The notes under the pieces: generated by a model | Seen by the model: only the letters and a program-made list of their open reading frames with translations | Databases searched by the model: none | What the model was told of the DNA's origin: nothing | NCBI RefSeq assembly: GCF_000346465.2 | Contig: NC_034012.1 | Coordinates: 11,868,972 to 11,932,971 of the forward strand | Reading direction: 5' to 3' | Source: Prunus persica | Taxonomy: Eukaryota > Streptophyta > Magnoliopsida > Rosales > Rosaceae | DNA length: 64,000 nt | Translations under genes and position numbers: made by a program | Shown here: positions 17,578-28,560 of the stretch, in pieces | Numbering within the stretch: the first letter of the stretch is position 1 | Layout of the letters: each line of letters begins with the position of its first letter

Positions 17578-20500
17578 ATGGGTCATCTTTGTTTTTCGCT
17601 TATGATCGGTACTAATTTGCTCTTTCTGTTATTCACACTTTCCTTTGCAGTTGACAGCATTAGTCCCTCCCAGTCTATCCGTGATGGAACGACCTTGGTT
17701 TCAAAAGGTGGAAGCTTTGAGCTTGGTTTCTTCAGTCCGGGTAGTTATGAGAATCGTTACTTGGGAATTTGGTACAAGAACATCCCAGTTAGAACTGTTG
17801 TGTGGGTTGCAAACAGATGCAACCCCATTAATGATTCTTCCGGCATCTTGATGATAAACAGAACAGGACATCTTGTGCTGTTAGGTCAGAATAAGAGTGT
17901 TGTTTGGTGGATAAGCTCAGCTAAACATGCCCCAAGTGCAACAGTAGAGCTTTTAGATTCTGGGAATTTAGTACTAAGAGATGCAGGAACCTATTTGTGG
18001 CAAAGCTTTGACTATCCTTCTGATACGTTCTTACCAGGAATGAAGATTGGATGGGACTTGAGGACAGGTATAAAACGGAGTTTATCAGCTTGGAAAAATT
18101 CAGAAGACCCGTGTCCAGGAGATTTCACTTATGGGATTGAAATGGAACGTGATACTTATCCTGAGTCATATGTTCGGAAAGGCACTGCAAAATACTATCG
18201 TAGTGGCCCATGGAATGGCCTGAGATTCAGTGGTTCACCAGAATTAAGGCCTAATCCACTTTATAGTTTCAACTTTGTCAATAATGATGATGAAGTGTAC
18301 TACACGTACAACCTTCAAAATAAGTCTGTAATCTCAAGAATAGTTTTGAACCAAACCACCAGTACTCGCGATCGCCTTACATGGATTGAAGCAGATCAAA
18401 GTTGGAAGGCCTATTCATCAGTACCAAGAGACTTGTGTGATAATTATGGCCTCTGTGGAGCCAATGGAAAGTGTATCATTGATGAGAATCCAGTCTGCCA
18501 ATGTCTAAAAGGATTCAAGCCTGTGTCTCAAGAAAAATGGAATTTGATGGACTGGTCTCTAGGATGTGTGCGCAATAAACCATTAAGCTGCCAGGAAAGA
18601 TATAAAGATGGCTTTGTCAAATTTGTTGGCTTGAAACTGCCAGATACTACACATTCTTGGGTGAACAAAAGTATGAATCTCAAGGAATGCAGAACCAAAT
18701 GCTTGAACAACTGTTCCTGTATGGCTTATACAAGCTCGGATATCAGAGGAGGAGGTACTGGCTGCGCCATCTGGTTTGATGATCTAATAGATATAAGGCA
18801 GTTTTCAGATGCTGGGCAGGATCTGTATATTCGAATGTCGGCTTCAGAATTCAGTATGGAACTTTGTAACATTGGCTGCTTGTTAAATACTTTTTATGTG
18901 ACATGTAGCTTGATTGTTGATTCCATGTTGTTTTGATAAGAAATCTATTTTTCTTCTAAGTTAAATCATTGACCTGATTTTTCCTTTATTGTTTGCTGCA
19001 TTTTTTACTCTTCTGTACTGCATCATACAAACATGATGAAGAAAGTGGTGGTAAAGTGAAGACAGCAATGATAATTGCAGTTTCCTTAGCAGTAGTGTTT
19101 TCTGTAGTGCTTTTAGTTGGATATTACCTTCGCCACAACAGGAGAAAATTAAAAGGTACATTAACTACCTTGGCCATCTTTGCAAAAAATTTGTGGGTGT
19201 TGTTTGATTGTATTTTGATGAATATTTGACAGAAAGGGATTTAAAGTTGTATGGAGTTTAATTTCGCGAAAAGAGATGGTTAAATTAGTACATAGTCTGT
19301 TTGCATATATAAGTTTTTGTTTCCTTTACTCTTACTCATAAGCTATCACTGACATCAAACCCATTTCTACTACATGTGGGAAAACAGAGATAGGTGAAAC
19401 AAATATGAACAATGAAGGGGAACCAGAGGAGGATCTGGAGCTCCCGCTCTTTGACCTGCCCACAGTGGCTAGTGCCACAGAGAACTTTTCAAGCGATAAC
19501 AAGCTCGGAGAAGGTGGATTTGGACCCGTTTACAGGGTAAATTTATAACTTGTATTTTAAGGGCCAGACTAGGAAAAAATAACTACATCCAGAGTTTCAC
19601 AATATTTTGAAATACTGTAAATTTCCAGGGGACACTACCAGATGGACAAAAAATTGCTGTGAAGAGGCTTTCAAGAAGTTCTGGCCAAGGATTGAATGAG
19701 TTCAAGAATGAAATTATACTGTTTGCCAAGCTCCAGCATCGAAATCTTGTAAAGCTTCTTGGATGCTGCATTAAAGGAGAGGAGAAAATGCTGATTTATG
19801 AATACATGCCCAACAGAAGCCTGGACTCCTTTATTTTTGGTTTGGACCTTTGGTGGCTTATAAATTTAGGCAGAATCAATTGCTTTAAAATAATTCATAT
19901 GTAGGTTTTTAAACAGTTCTGAACTGAAGTTGGATTTGGATTAAACTTGCCAGATAGTGTGAGAGGAGAACTACTGTTAGATTGGCCTAAACGTTTCCAC
20001 ATTATTTGCGGAGTTGCTCGGGGTCTCCTCTATCTCCATCAGGATTCCAGGCTAAGGATTATTCATCGAGATCTCAAAGCAAGTAATGTTTTACTTGATA
20101 ATGAAATGAATCCAAAAATTTCAGACTTTGGCTTGGCTAGAACATTAATTGGAGGAGATCAGTCTGGTGGAAATACAAACAGAGTGGTTGGAACATAGTA
20201 AGTTTTTCTTATAATATTTTGCATGATCTAGTTTTCATCCTCATCAATGGTTTATTTGTTCTCACTTGCATATGATGTTTCTACTTTCAACAGCGGTTAT
20301 ATGGCACCTGAATATGCTATTGATGGGCTGTTTTCTGTCAAATCGGATGTATTTAGCTTTGGTATTTTGGTGCTGGAGGTCATAAGTGGAATGAAAAATA
20401 AGGGATTCTACCATCCAAACCACAGTCATAACCTTATTGGACATGTAAGAATCAGCAGTATAATTTCTTCTTTATGCATATTAGGCCTGTGAATGGCAAT

Positions 20501-20833
20501 TGACTACAGAGGAGTTTTGACATGTTTCAGGCATGGAGATTGTGGATTCAAGGAAGGCCTTTAGAACTGATTGATACGTGTTTAGAAAGCTCATGTACTC
20601 TATCGGAAGTGTTACGTTGCGTCCATATTAGTCTCTTATGCGTGCAACATCATCCCGAGGATAGACCAAGCATGGCATCTGTGGTTATCATGCTGGGAAG
20701 TGAGATTGCATTGGCTCAGCCCAAACAACCTGGTTTCTTTATAGAAAAGGAATCACATGAAGTAGGCTCTTCTTTAGGTAATCAAACATCTTCAACAAAC
20801 GAAATATCGATTACACTTTTGGAGGGCCGTTAA
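17578..20833 (+). CDS. S-RLK gene 3: G-type lectin S-receptor-like Ser/Thr kinase, intact
   Basis: Exons 17578-18853, 19042-19155, 19388-19536, 19629-19839, 19954-20197, 20294-20444, 20531-20833 join in frame to ~815 residues. Order: signal peptide ending near SFAV, B-lectin (WVANR), S-locus glycoprotein with [13 protein letters not shown]-like cysteines, PAN, membrane span, kinase. Kinase motifs [24 protein letters not shown] and MAPEY are all present, so the kinase should be active. The start ATG is the first in-frame Met before the signal peptide and is conserved in all copies. Small differences: the last base of exon 1 is A, not G (Lys in place of Glu at the junction), and Arg is replaced by Met in the ISGMKNK segment. 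It is very close to gene 6, as expected from the block duplication. Predicted plasma-membrane receptor; ligand unknown. Confidence 0.93.
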
Positions 20834-21843
20834 AGAATCGATTAATTCATGGTATATAGGTTCATGCTGCTTTGTTTACTTGTTGTGCCTACTTTCAAAA
20901 CAAGCAACTTAGGAAAAGTTTGATAACCATTTCAATTTTAATTTTTAGTTTTCATTTTTTGTGCTAGAGTATAGAGGAAAAAGAGGGAGAATGAAAGTGA
21001 GAATGAGAGTGAAGATGGGATTGACAGGGCCCTTAGTTTATAGATCGAAGTGATTTGAGGTATTGAACAATAGATAGGTTGGGTGATAAAGACCATTTAG
21101 CTATTCATGTCATACTACATGTATATGCTACCAACTAATTTCTCAACGGACACTTTTGAACAAAGCAGCAAGGTTATCTTGAAGCATGAATATGTGAATT
21201 CTTTGTTTTATGAAATTTTCTTAATATCCCAAGTTCCATAGATCTCATAAACATTCCGCATCACCCAAAAAAAAAAAGCTTGTTGGCTTGTAACGACTGG
21301 CGAAGAAACACCCATTGCAATCCACAAATTATCAAAATCCATTGTTTATTTGATTTGGACAAATTTTTGTAATTCATAGTTTTAAAATCCTTTTGTAAAA
21401 TATATCTAGAAAGGACAAAGTATAAAACTTGGGAGTTAAAAATATTTGTCATGTAGTAAAAATAAAAGAAAATAACATCACTATAATTACCATACGCGGG
21501 GGGCACTTGGTGAGATAATAGAAACTATTATCTTTTGAAAATATTTGTCACCACCTTTGACCTTGGTGCACTTGGTGAGAGCCAATGACATTATATAGGG
21601 CTGGCACGGTTTGGTTCAGGTTGATTTTAAGCTTAAATTGGAAATCAAATTAGGGTCTATAGTTTGAAGAATTTAGGAACCGGACCAATAGGTAATGAAA
21701 ACGAGCAAACCGTTTAATTAGCCACTCTAATTTAGGCAACGTGTGAACAGTTTTGGGCCGACTTTACTTTTGGCCCAAATTTCAATATGCATTTTCATAT
21801 TGCAAGTCCTAATTTTAAAATTGATGAAACAAACATGCATTTT
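20834..21843. repeat. Gene 3 3' flank, duplicated at 50839-51917
   Basis: It matches the flank of gene 6 nearly throughout, including GGATTGA.AGGGCCCTTAGTTTATAG and the A-run near 21270. From ~21596 to ~21811 there is a possible old hAT MITE (TAGGGCTGGC at one end, GCAAGTCCTA at the other), but its flanks do not match as a target duplication. No gene seen. Confidence 0.65.
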
Positions 21844-22564
21844 CCAAAAATTTCAGACTTTGGCTTGGCTAGAACATTAGTTGGAGGAGATCAGACTGGT
21901 GGAACTACAAACAGAGTGGTTGGAACATAGTAAGTTCTCCTTTGAATATTTTTCCACGATCTACTATTCATCCCCGTCAATGGTTTATTATGTTCTCACT
22001 TGCATATGATGTTTTTACTTTCTACAGCGGTTACATGGCACCTAAATATGCTATCTATGGGCTGTTTTCTGTCAAATCTGATGTCTTTAGCTTTGGTATT
22101 TTGGTGTTGGAGGTCATAAGTGGAAGGAAAAATAAGGGATTCTACCATCCAAACCACAGTCATAACCTTATTGGACATGTAAGTATCGATAGTAAAATTT
22201 CTTCTTGATACATATTCGACCTATGAATGGCAATTAACCACAAAGGAGTTTTGACATGTTTCAGGCATGGACATTATGGAATCAAGGGAGGCCTTTAGAG
22301 CTGATTGATATGCGTTTAGGAAGCTCATATACTCTATCAGAAGTGTTACGTTGCATCCATGTTAGTCTTTTATGCGTGCAACATCATCCTGAGGATAGAC
22401 CAACCATGGCATCTGTGCTTATAATGTTGGGAAGTGAGATTCCCTTGGCTCAGCCCAAGCAACCTGGTTTCTTTATAGAAACGGAATCACTTGAAGCAGG
22501 CGTTTCTCCAGGTAATCAATCGTCAACAAACAAAATATCGATTACACTTATGGAGGCTTGTTAA
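21844..22564 (+). pseudogene. Orphan S-RLK kinase tail A (exons 5-end, 6, 7)
   Basis: Only the 3' part of a receptor kinase is present: 21844-21929 (end of exon 5, from just before DFGLAR), 22028-22178 (exon 6) and 22265-22564 (exon 7, to a stop). Splice sites and frames are preserved, but there is no promoter, ectodomain, membrane span, glycine loop or HRD. The APE motif reads APKY in place of APEY, and the last residue of the usual EAR end is Cys. Sequence and 3' flank are closest to gene 2. The join to unrelated A/T-rich DNA at 21843 is shared with 51917, so the truncation preceded the block duplication. Confidence 0.88.
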
Positions 22565-24119
22565 GGGTCGATTAATTCTTGGTATATAGGTTCATGCTGC
22601 TTGGCTCAATTGTTGTGCATACTTCCAAAACAAGTCACTTTGTTCATAGATCGGTGTCAGTTTTTGAACACTTAAATTAAAGCATGAATATGTGAATTCT
22701 TTGTTTTATGGAATAGGGGTTAACATCCCTAATTCCATAAATCTCATAAACAGGCTTGGGTTATTACTTTTCCATAGTGTTATTCTTTCGTACAGGGTCA
22801 ATAAAAAGGCTTTAGGGCCATCCAATTTTGTAGGTTCAGGCTTTACCAACGTGAAGCATTTTATTTATTTATGTTTTATGGAACTTAGACAATGTTTTTT
22901 CCTTTTATTATTCGCATTGGTTGGGATCTCTTAATAGTCTTTTAGAAGCATAATTTATTTCATTTTGCTCGAAACTCATGAAATAAATTGATTGACGTGA
23001 GTGTATGTGTGAACTTTTAGTCACAACACATGAGTAACATGCTCTGGTTTTTTATTATTATATAAATGATATTTTATTTTAGTCTAATTTAAAGATACCA
23101 GCTTCAGAAAAATCAAAGTCTAAAGTCATTGTGATAATAATAAGGCAGAGAAGAATTGAAAAGAAATGAATTGCATGACCTGCTTTGTCAGCCATGGCTT
23201 ACATTTAGGACTTTGAGTCTGAGGTTAGATATAAATTTAAAAAAAAATTTGTTAAAGGACTTTAGCATATTGACATTAACTGCATTCTAACAATCACTGA
23301 AAAACACTTACATGTAACGCGGATATTATTGTTTTGTTATTCTCTTCCAATAACATAATGAAATGTGAAAAAATTATTTTACATGTCATTGTGTTATTGA
23401 CCAGAAATAGCAAAAAGTGTTATCCTCATTACATGAGAGTTTCTCTCTAGACACTGAGCTCACTGAAAAGCTAAAGAAACTAGCTCCAATTAAAATTGTC
23501 AATTAATTAGGTGGATTATAATTGCATATGTACAGCCATTAAAGGAGTGCATTTTCCAGAAGCTTGTTGGCTTGTAAAGACAAAAAATGAAACACCCATC
23601 GCAATCCACAAATGATCAAAATCCATTGTCCATTTGATTTAAAGAAATTTTTATAATTCATTCTTGTCATGGTTTTAATATGCTTTTGTACAATATTTCT
23701 TGAAAAGACAAAATGGTACAAATAAAGATAATAATTTACCATGCGTGAGATAATCGAAGTCCTACTCTCTTTTGAAAATATTTTTTACCACCTTTGACCT
23801 TGGTGCATTACCGCCATCTCACTTAAGTTGTTGCATGTGTTCTACCTTCGGTTAACTTTGTGAAAACTATAAGTAACTATAATGGACCACATTAGTTTAG
23901 GATAAAATGTGGTTTAGGTCAGCTACGTACTTTTAGCATTCTCATACCATGATAATAGGTGGAGAGCCCATGACATTATATAATGTCATTCAATACTTGA
24001 ATTTCCTATTTCATATACTACTTTTGACATTTCGAAATATGAAGTGATTGGCAATCTAAAAAGGTCATTATGTTTTTTTTTATTATTAATTTTATATAAG
24101 CGATTTTTATTTTTTTTGG
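22565..24119. repeat. Flank of kinase tail A; left copy of the segmental duplication
   Basis: It matches the gene 2 flank (15724-16790) and, to the right, 59977-60880. The ~500 bp from about 22775 to 23265 are missing from the right copy, which joins TTATTACTT directly to TGACATTAACTGC. At 22681-22690 it holds the undisturbed AAAGCATGAATATG site into which the LTR retrotransposon inserted in the other copy. No gene seen. Confidence 0.7.
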
Positions 24120-24300
24120 TCAGAGATATAGGCGATAGTTTAAATTATCATAAATTACCTAATATATAGAAAGGGAACTCGAACTTGGGTGCAACCCCTA
24201 ATCTTTTGTTTTGAATTTCAATTAGCGATGTTGAGAGATGGGGAAATTGAACAAAGGACCTTGGATGTAGAATCTTTTAACCACTTTACATACCCCTTCC
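24120..24300 (-). repeat. Diverged SINE-like relic
   Basis: GGGAACTCGAACTTGGGTGC (24173-24192) resembles, in reverse, the B-box region of the SINE at 41683-41812. A second similar run (GGGGAAATTGAACAAAGGACC) follows. Boundaries and A-tail are not clear. Its duplicate is at ~60890-61030. Confidence 0.35.
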
Positions 24301-24393
24301 AGTTAAATTTAAATTTGCATTATGTACAAGTTAAAAAATTAGAATGTCATTTTGGTACAGTAGCATTTCATTTCTTTCACGTACATAAAAATT

Positions 24394-24888
24394 AGGGCCT
24401 GTTAGTGCTTCTAAAATGGCTAAAAATATTTTCTGACAATCAAAAGTGTTTTGGACAATGTTTTGCAGAAAAGTTTAGAAGTGATTTTGGCTCATAGAAG
24501 TGCTTTTTGGAGAAGCCAGTGCTTTTCCAAGAGGCACTGGGATTTCTTATGAAGATTTTAGGCATGTTTGGGAATGCTTTTGAAAAGGCTAATAGCGCTT
24601 TTAACAGCATTTGATATAAAAGTTTAGAAGTGCTTATAGGTCATAGAAATGCTTTTTGAAGAATCACTTATCCTTCTTCAAGAAGCACTCCCTAGTGCTT
24701 TTCCTTGAAGTGCTTGGATTTTTTTTTACAAAAATTCAAGATTTTCATAATAAAAGCTCTTATGAGCAAAAGTACTTCTTAGAAAAGCAGTCCTAAACGA
24801 GCCAACATCTTTATAATAAAAACGCTTTTTCTAGAATGCTTATGAGCATAAGTGGTTCCTAGAGAAGCAGTCCCAAACCATCCCTTAG
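24394..24888. mobile_element. AGTGCTT-rich repeat, probably an old hAT MITE
   Basis: It starts near TAGGGCCTGTTAGTGCTTCT and ends near GAAGCAGTCCCAAACCATCCCTTA. The ends are loosely inverted (TAGGG / CCCTTA), and the body is full of AGTGCTT/AAGCACT words in both directions. No matching target duplication was found. Its duplicate is at 61138-61637. Confidence 0.5.
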
Positions 24889-26390
24889 TCATATCTCATT
24901 TTTTATTCTCTTCTCAAAGCAACAACAATTAATACATTAAAGGTATATTGCATGATAAGCTTTTGTATAGAGAAAAATTCCATAAATCTTTTATTTGATT
25001 GAAAGTATATTGCTTGCCTCCCTTCCAAGATACTCTTCTCATTCCTACAAATCACGGTTTAACACATGTGTCAAAATAATTCATCAAATTTCCATTGGCA
25101 AAATTGTAGGAGTTACTACTTATAAGAGAATGAGGAGAAATTTTTGTATGTTTCGAATACATCAATTATTGTACCATCCAATATACATGGGACACGTGAA
25201 AATATTTCATTTTTATGTCCTATGTGTATTAGAAAATATTTCCACATATTTCATATGTATTGGAATGGATGGTACCACCGGAACATACATAAATTATTTA
25301 TAATGAAAAGATCACTAAAATGGGTAGTTTTTTATTTCCGGTCTGAAAATGAGCTCTGAACAGGAAGAAAAAGGAAGAAGCCAGAAAGTTTTAAAGTGGA
25401 AAAGGGAAGAGGGGAACCCAAGTACTCATCAGCATAGTTATATATATATATATATTCGTTAAACGAATACATCTTTGTGTAGCGAAGCCAGAATTTCATG
25501 TATGTGGGGGCCTCTTACAAATTATAAAGAATCATAAATACGAACTCACAATACATACGAAAAATAGTGTGTGTTTATATATATATCACATATGTCAAGA
25601 ATTATATTGCTTATTAGTTGCAATCATAATTGTCCTTGACAAAGGGATAATACATTCTGAGCAAGAAAAATTGCAAGAGATAGACAAAGAGTAGTGATTT
25701 AGCAAATATCTTTAAAGCTTTTCTCCCCATTAAACTCAATAGAAAGAAAAAATCAAAATTTCACAAACTAAAAAAAACTTAGGTCCCTTCATGCATTCAT
25801 ATCATACATGAAAAAATGTTTTATGTAAAAATATTGATTAAGTATGAAAAATGGTTTTTCGGAATAATCATTTTCTCAAGATAATTTTTGGCGGTTTTTA
25901 TTCCTTACACATCAAATAAGAAAACTTGATTTTATGAAATTTTAGTATGAAGTATATATTGACTTAATGAGCTATCATTTTTAGCATAAATCGTATTTTG
26001 CACTAAAATCGATTTTTCATATTTTGATTTGGTGGGAATTTGATTTTCTAGTATTTTTATTTGAATCCAAATAGGGGGTATTTCCTTATTTACATTGTAA
26101 ACTTAAGTAAATAAAGTAATATAAAAATAAATGAAAGTAAAAGGACAAAGACATTTAAGGTAATCTGTACACCTGGAGTGCACCACTACCAGCTGAGCAA
26201 AGTGTCAATTTGAAGCACCTCCTTATACCTTAATAGGTCTGCCACAACACATGTTGGTACATATCAAAACGTAAAGTATTTGAAATAATATACATATACA
26301 TAACAATATATTACTTTTAAAATAAATAAAAAAAATTGAGTGGGATCCCAGGACCACACTGGTCCCAGTGTGACTCCGCCCCTGCCTCTG
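24889..26390. other. Spacer with decayed repeats
   Basis: 24889-25440 is the end of the segmental duplication (matching 61638-62210). A TA microsatellite lies at ~25439-25455. From ~25475 to ~26385 the ends AGCGAAGCCAGAATTT and GACTCCGCCCCTG resemble the ends of a hAT element, but neither is clean. No gene seen. Confidence 0.4.
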
Positions 26391-28560
26391 TTGTATTCAG
26401 TTGTTGACGACAGGTAGGGCCTCACCATTGATGGACTCACATAGCAAATTAATATATGAATTAATACTATGTCGATTAAGAAGAGTAGGCAACAAAAAAA
26501 TCTACTTTTGAGGAGATATGGTGAAACTAGTAATACGTATTCCATCTGCATGTATAAGTTTTTGTTTGCTTACACTTATAGGCTATCGCTAATATGAAGC
26601 CCATTTCTACTTTATGAGAGAATAGAAATAGGCGAAACAAATCAGAACTTGGCCTACCAGAAGCGTCACTTTGCATCCATGTTAGTCTCTGTCACGTCCC
26701 AATCCTCGGATTTACAAAACCTTGAGTTAAGACGTGATTCTCACCTTAATTATAGAATTTAATAAAAATTATAACTAAAATGTGAAGAAAACATTTAAAT
26801 AAATATTTCACATAGAATATTCAGCGAAAATTCGGAAATGACAACATCTGAAATCTTAAAATTTTACATTATTTTACAAGTTAGAACTACTCGAGAGTTC
26901 ACTAAAAGAGTAGCTCATTATTCATCCACAGGCTATAATACACTCTATAGACATGCCAAAATCATCACAAGCTCTAGATTTCAGGTTCGGTACCTGCAAA
27001 ATCTATTAGGGGGTGAGCGAAACCAGAGCTCAGTAGGGACATAAACCTTTTTACGGTAAATTGATATAATTAAATTAAGTGACAAATAATCACGTAGCCA
27101 AATTTCACATTATTAGTAACAATGCAGGAATGTTCTTCATCTAACCCCGTTAATTCATATAACTGGACAAGCAGACCTGCATGTCCCCTACCATGCTTAT
27201 ACCACTTGGTCCCGAATGCCCATTTATATGAACTAACACCCATTTTAATCATCCTATAATTCCCCTTTTGTTAGTCATCTTGTCTAACTCCCTGTCGTCA
27301 GTCCCGAATCACCCAATGAAACCATGTGCACTGTGGGATCCCTGAGACCTGGTACCTACCAAGAGTTAGACTCAACTACACAAAAGACTATTTCCATTAC
27401 CCTCTTTTTCACCATTATTTTCTCCACCCAACAACTCCAACCAATTTTCATGACATGATATAATTATGCCCTTCACAATAATGTAGACATTTAAAACATC
27501 ACTAATGCACATATAATTATGCTCACATTGTTCAAATAGTTAAGAGTACGTAAATATCCAATACAAGGAACATAAATCAAACAATACCACGCATAATATA
27601 ATGCTCATGAAATTTAATTAAATCAATCTTTGTAAAAGGCCCCCAAAGAAACCCCCTACCTTGATTCCAATGTTTTTACAACGTAAGATAACTCTACAAT
27701 CCAACACCTTGAGTTCCTCCAAAATCTTTCTTGTTCTACCAACACTAAATATTTTTCCTCTTCTTTCTTCTCTCTAACACTTTCTTGTTCTATCATGTAT
27801 GTCGTTCAAACAAATCAAAGCAAATGGTTCCTATTTATACTACAAAAGAGGCGGCAACTAAATGGTTTTAATTGGTGAAGGGATATGTGGCTTAACTGAT
27901 AAGATTTTTGCTCCAAGTTTCACCAGCTCATGCTTACAAAAGGATTAGTCATCATAAATAATGACACTTATAAAGCAAAGTGAAATAGTAAATTTGCAAA
28001 CAATAAAACTTGGCCTAAATGATTTGCACGTCAACAACCAAGTAAGGAAGAACTGCCACATATTTTTTTTAAAGATATACTAAACATTCAACTCTATCTA
28101 AAATTCATCCCCCCTAGTCTTTTAGATTTTGACCAATAAACATTCTCATGCAAAAGGTGTTTTAAACGTAGCCATTTAACAAGCATAAGGTGAACAACAC
28201 ATGGATAACAAACCAAAAAAAACTAAATATTATCATAAACATAGAAATATATAAGTATTATTATAATAGTATTTATAATAATTAATATAAAAGCATAACA
28301 ACAATATATACGTACTAAGATAATTACACATGTAAATATAACCAATATATATTTATATGTATTTTAAAATACGGGTCTTCACAGTCTCTCTCTTGTGTGT
28401 GCAGCATCATCCTGAGGATATATATAGGCCAAGCATGGCGTCGGTTGGAAGTGAGATTTCTTTGGCTCAGCCCAAACAACCTGGTTTCTTCATGGAAAAG
28501 GAATCACATGAAGCCATCTGGATTTCATCGGCTTAGATTTCAATTGGTTTTATGCATATA
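26391..28560 (+). pseudogene. S-RLK relic split by a solo LTR
   Basis: 26391-26460 matches the upstream region of gene 1 (GTAGGGCCTCACCATTGATG). 26527-26650 matches the end of intron 2 and start of exon 3. 26651-26689 and 28384-28520 match exon 7, including CCAAGCATGGCGTC and GCTCAGCCCAAACAACC. Exon 1 and exons 4-6 are gone, and the exon 7 piece carries small insertions and deletions. A 1694-bp solo LTR interrupts exon 7. It cannot encode a protein. The exon 7 text is nearest to gene 1 (TTCTTCATGGAAA). Confidence 0.82.
26690..28383. mobile_element. Solo LTR, 1694 bp
   Basis: It begins TGTCACGTCCCAATCC and ends GGGTCTTCACA, so it has TG...CA termini. A perfect 5-bp duplication GTCTC flanks it (26685-26689 and 28384-28388) inside S-RLK exon 7. 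Large size and ends suggest a Gypsy-class element; strand is uncertain. The ORFs within show no recognisable protein domain. Confidence 0.88.

Noticed and set aside
18846..18860. Broken donor site at the end of gene 3 exon 1
   Set aside because: Only the last exon base differs (A for G); the GT of the donor is intact, so this is a codon change rather than a splice loss.
19659..19904. Separate small kinase-like genes within each S-RLK locus
   Set aside because: These are single exons of the seven-exon receptor genes extended into introns until a stop; conserved splice sites and phases join them.
21596..21811. hAT MITE
   Set aside because: The ends are suggestive (TAGGGCTGGC / GCAAGTCCTA) but the 8-bp flanks do not match, so it is mentioned only within the flank description.
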